This document shows, piece after piece, positions 5,301 to 7,040 of a stretch of DNA of 7,040 nucleotides (the stretch's first letter is position 1; each line of letters opens with the position of its first letter). The notes beneath the pieces are model-generated. The model had not been told where the DNA came from. It saw only the letters and a program-made list of their open reading frames with translations, and did no database searches. The position numbers were made by a program, and so were the translations under genes. The DNA is from Verrucomicrobia bacterium 12-59-8 (GTDB lineage: Bacteria; Verrucomicrobiota; Verrucomicrobiae; Verrucomicrobiales; Verrucomicrobiaceae): the NCBI GenBank assembly GCA_002279765.1, contig NCCR01000223.1, positions 4,518 to 11,557 on the forward strand, read 5' to 3'.

Positions 5301-7040
5301 CCGCACACGCCTTCGGTTGGACGAAAAAAGGCTTCGCCGGTGTTCGTAAGGGTCGACGGTGGAGAGTTATCATTATGGATCGAGGCATGTATCGCATCCG
5401 GCTTAAACATGAAAACCGCAACCCCGACGGCACCCTGCGGGAAACTAGTATCACACGCGGCATCGATCTCCAATCGGTAATTGCTACCCGTCGGGGCCGC
5501 GCTGCTAAACAACGTCGCGACGTGGCTCAGCTTGACCGTCGGGCTGCTGAACTCGGCCTTAACCGAAACTTCGCTCTCGGCCACCAACGTAGAGTCAGCC
5601 ATGTTCCGCATTCGGATTCGAACCGCCACGTCGGTATTCCAAGCTGAAGTTGCGTTTCCGGTTGGACCCGTGTAGGGAGCTGTCTTGCTCGTCGTAGCTG
5701 GAACCAGCTCATGACGAATGTAAACTAAGCAAAGCCACTCGTCTCCGAAATTCAAATTGTTAAGCTGCCGGATAGACGTATAGCTGCCCGCCGTCACGGC
5801 GTGAACCGTTTCATCAATGTAGTGGTAATGAAACCCGTTGGTTAAACCATCCAGACAGATGAACTGCAAGTCGGTCTTATGTTTGTACCAATTGATCCGC
5901 GACGGGTTATCGATACCTTGGAAGTTCACATTCACCTGCGAGGTGTCGGTAAAGTGTAAACGTCGAAAACCAGCAACCCGATGTACCCCTGGATCATACG
6001 GCCCCGGTAACGTGAAGTTACTTCGTAGGTTACCGTAGACGTTGTACATCAGGTCCCAGTTGTCCACCGGGGTCGATCCGTTGTAGCTCAAGACGCTGAG
6101 TCGCTGCTGCGGGGCGGGGTCAAACGGCAGTGTGGTTTTGTTTTCGCGCCACCATTCATAGGTGATCTGACTGGACAATAACATCACGTAGTTGGCCGGC
6201 TGCTGAGGCGTGACCGGCTTAAACTTGCTACCTAAAATGACAGTCCCGACCGAACCCGCCATTTCTGCTAACTGAATTCCAAAGAAAGTCTCGCTACCGA
6301 CAAACCCATGCAGCGCGGTTGAATTAAACCGGCTATCCGTAGGGCACGTGCCGCCCGGCTGGGTTGTGGTCGGCTGGGTCGTAACGTTGCTGGTCGTAGT
6401 GGGCGGCAGGGTGGTGGTCGCCTGCGTCAGGATATCAACCTCAAAGTCAGCCGAACTCGGAACCGCGATCGCACGAATGAAATTATCCTCGAGCTCCGGG
6501 AAGGGTTGCACCTCCACGTTGGCTTCATGATAGTACGGCTCGGTGCCGGGAACCCCCAGGTAGACCACGGTACCGAATTGATAACCCAGTACGACCACGT
6601 GACCGCTGCGGTCCATCGCGATGTCGACCGGCACCTCAGAGTTGTTAATCGCCGGCTCGCCCAACAGACGATTCGGTATCGGTAGCTTGTTCCAATTGAA
6701 CAGTGAAATCAGTTGATCGTTAGGTCCCGGCACCGAGGTGTAGAGCCCTCCGTAGATCGACTGGTCGGCAAACATGAATACCCGCGAGGCAATACGATTC
6801 GGACCTGCCGAATCACTGTAGGGGTCCGGCACACTGGCGATTACGCTCAGCTTCACCGGCGGGGTGAGGGGATTTTCGAACACGACCGAATGGAATCCCA
6901 TCGGCTGGCCGGGGCAGCATTGTATGAACCGCTGGAGGTAACTCTCAAGCTGGATCCCGCTAGGGTTTTGCGGATTGACATTGCTGATGACTTCAAATTG
7001 ACCTGCATGGATGTTCGGCTCAAACTTGTCATACGATCGC
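2387..7040 (-). CDS. Giant modular beta-rich protein with mucin-like linkers, N-terminus beyond window
   Basis: The frame is open from the right edge to TAA at 2387-2389, giving at least 1,550 residues. An ATG at 6901 opens a 1,504-residue ORF, but no Shine-Dalgarno precedes it. The 46 codons upstream are open and protein-like (DKFEPNIHAGQFEV, then SGIQLESYLQRF), so the true start is probably off the window. Counting from Met6901, three Thr/Pro linkers (159-184, 641-668, 875-933) separate four blocks. Block A (to 158) and block C (669-874) are beta-rich and share a DIA-x-D segment. Block B (185-640) is unrecognised, with Trp- and Tyr-rich strands. Block D (934-1504) has a diverged internal duplication, a fibre-like NGVAGPNIQIT segment and a C-terminal jelly-roll-like region. 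No membrane segment or catalytic motif was recognised. The role is probably structural or adhesive: a phage tail or fibre protein, or a bacterial surface protein (inference). Confidence 0.9.
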   Translation of the reverse strand, partial: RSYDKFEPNIHAGQFEVISNVNPQNPSGIQLESYLQRFIQCCPGQPMGFHSVVFENPLTPPVKLSVIASVPDPYSDSAGPNRIASRVFMFADQSIYGGLYTSVPGPNDQLISLFNWNKLPIPNRLLGEPAINNSEVPVDIAMDRSGHVVVLGYQFGTVVYLGVPGTEPYYHEANVEVQPFPELEDNFIRAIAVPSSADFEVDILTQATTTLPPTTTSNVTTQPTTTQPGGTCPTDSRFNSTALHGFVGSETFFGIQLAEMAGSVGTVILGSKFKPVTPQQPANYVMLLSSQITYEWWRENKTTLPFDPAPQQRLSVLSYNGSTPVDNWDLMYNVYGNLRSNFTLPGPYDPGVHRVAGFRRLHFTDTSQVNVNFQGIDNPSRINWYKHKTDLQFICLDGLTNGFHYHYIDETVHAVTAGSYTSIRQLNNLNFGDEWLCLVYIRHELVPATTSKTAPYTGPTGNATSAWNTDVAVRIRMRNMADSTLVAESEVSVKAEFSSPTVKLSHVATLFSSAAPTGSNYRLEIDAACDTSFPQGAVGVAVFMFKPDAIHASIHNDNSPPSTLTNTGEAFFRPTEGVCGVLAQFGNRRGAQLGLQFSTETLPLSGSAIEPASDISSSRGFTAPPFGCDLPMFSLASRNIQPVDVEYLLYANRWYRGADGSNYGGGFNLAECAAGYFYSAASYQLTNPTTAPTTTLAPTTTLATTTQPTTTQPGSWQYGKVYAACQDGVRSFRETQLAYLPTNDGATGICCADGPAIYFTTEGGKVFHADPALTAATLIFFDPTLQLSDIAFDYHNSQLVVQAHNKTFVLSLSGTYLGTVANAASGYVQPLGKIEVVPTASLLYQAGQWNSTQIVEESPATPVSGNYPRNRFPALVDLTNFVDSDQAGHYFLNRRPQIAGGGCRVLPRAFGFSGARLLDTGGTTPTELTTTMPPTTTTGPTTTGPTTTTGPATTTGSGTTGSGTTSGTTTNNVTTQPNPDDCWEYTAGVIQLPAQSKDQIYQHANSIEHIRQPVIASLPTGAQMVFAVGFSQVVDVTELVVLDVNLAEIASVAVTNTGVTRLLFNWPSTGRVWVVIRVLPGNSGSYTELLSASLRRCSAATGQLMEGQAATSKWSGYLTTGILDDESLRNGLVSCFGGGENLPELDVEPGRIFYAGGLRRKRLEVWSQNRTHWRPDPDCIDKPPVNQDPYLLQYEGEPEAIRLAGGYQVDILQAGSHQVTVRATQGGGELGIPLAEIPLYDGESTLVGAAYLDGGLACGDVLRTINGVAGPNIQITSDMGVLIDSHPDLHRLVVNVNGEGVRFCPEFTTPQPVECLPPSESHCGPASGETPCPGEPDKRGGYLTTASIQGLVSYSAESIRSQETTWLAVGDASRYGSCRYRKDVSGWNVIENQAEFNCECVPPRVSGYETQQIVTAAKPFVADSILYVRNAYFLQQLTFWQFKHVTIDEQPDILEGMPHAIVAAGGFLTQPVIPVTPGRYALQASYKLDGAASYVIKDWRTGAPLATGQLVAEQSRLKTEFIEVGTTELLISFESRGQLHITEIGLTKWH
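2588..3019 (-). repeat. Second copy of a duplicated block in the large protein
   Basis: Encodes residues 1295-1438 (from Met6901). It begins GGYLTTASIQG and carries EGMPHAIVAAGGF at 1409-1421, followed by GRYALQA. The first copy has SGYLTTGIL and EGEPEAIRLAGGY in the same order. The spacing differs (113 against 78 residues between landmarks), so the copies are diverged. What follows, up to the C-terminus, looks like the strands of a small beta-sandwich. Confidence 0.5.
3371..3694 (-). repeat. First copy of a duplicated block in the large protein
   Basis: Encodes residues 1070-1177 (from Met6901). Landmarks are GYLTTGIL at the start and EGEPEAIRLAGGYQVDIL near the end, followed by SHQVTVRA. 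The order matches the later copy. The ending resembles a sugar-binding or fibre beta-sandwich, but no named domain can be assigned by eye. Confidence 0.5.
4103..4279 (-). repeat. Thr/Gly/Pro-rich linker 3 of the large protein
   Basis: Encodes residues 875-933, the longest linker, with 29 Thr in the last 57 residues. It contains TTTTGP-type units and a GSGTT pair. The GSGTT pair is a 15-bp tandem repeat at 4152-4181. The end nearest block D (NNVTTQP) closely resembles part of linker 1 at both the protein and DNA level. Confidence 0.88.
4898..4981 (-). repeat. Thr/Pro-rich linker 2 of the large protein
   Basis: Encodes residues 641-668, with 14 Thr in 28 residues and Pro spaced through it. It ends in two TTTQP units, encoded by a 15-bp tandem repeat with the core GGCTGAGTCGTGGT (plus strand) at 4902 and again at 4917. 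Confidence 0.88.
6350..6427 (-). repeat. Thr/Pro-rich linker 1 of the large protein
   Basis: Encodes residues 159-184, with 12 Thr in 26 residues. The order is TTTLPPTTTSNVTTQPTTTQPGG. A 15-bp period is visible at 6357 and 6372 on the plus strand. It separates the N-terminal block from the unrecognised block B. Confidence 0.88.

Noticed and set aside
2387..6901. Asn-x-Ser/Thr sequons such as NVT, NST and NKT considered as evidence of N-glycosylation
   Set aside because: Sequons occur often by chance in Thr/Asn-rich proteins, and no oligosaccharyltransferase is visible.

Overview
The window holds three protein genes. All lie on the minus strand, are tightly packed, and together cover essentially the whole window. 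In transcription order they are: a very large modular protein whose start lies beyond the right edge (2387 to the right edge); a 610-residue cysteine-rich protein with a collagen-like stretch and a Thr/Ser-rich tail (564-2396); and the first 183 residues of a GT-A type glycosyltransferase that runs off the left edge (1-550). The first two genes overlap by 10 bases. The second and third are separated by 13 bases, which contain an AGGA ribosome binding site. No RNA gene, insertion sequence, CRISPR array, terminator or gene-free stretch over 300 bases was seen.

Gene overlap, short spacers with Shine-Dalgarno-like sites and single-strand packing indicate bacterial-type translation: a bacterium or, more likely, a tailed phage or prophage. 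The phage reading is an inference. It rests on very long beta-rich modular proteins without visible signal peptides or membrane segments, a collagen-like GXY stretch like those in phage fibres, a fibre-like NGVxGPN segment, and a nearby glycosyltransferase. No terminase, capsid, portal or tail gene is visible, so a bacterial surface-protein island is not excluded. The host cannot be identified.

The large protein is built as blocks joined by three Thr/Pro-rich, mucin-like linkers (near 6350-6427, 4898-4981 and 4103-4279). The linkers contain 15-bp tandem units, and two share a closely similar DNA segment. Its last block contains a diverged internal duplication. The 610-residue protein has an N-terminal beta-rich domain, nine GXY triplets, two copies of a roughly 75-residue Cys module separated by nine glycines, and a tail in which about half the residues are Thr.

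The most interesting possibility is a self-contained surface or virion decoration cassette. Two proteins carry dense Thr/Pro acceptor-like tracts, and the gene directly downstream encodes a glycosyltransferase whose metal-site motif is Asp-Ser-His. That motif variant is known from the polypeptide GalNAc-transferases that start mucin-type O-glycosylation, although it also occurs elsewhere in GT-A enzymes. The link is a hypothesis from gene order and motifs, not a demonstrated function.
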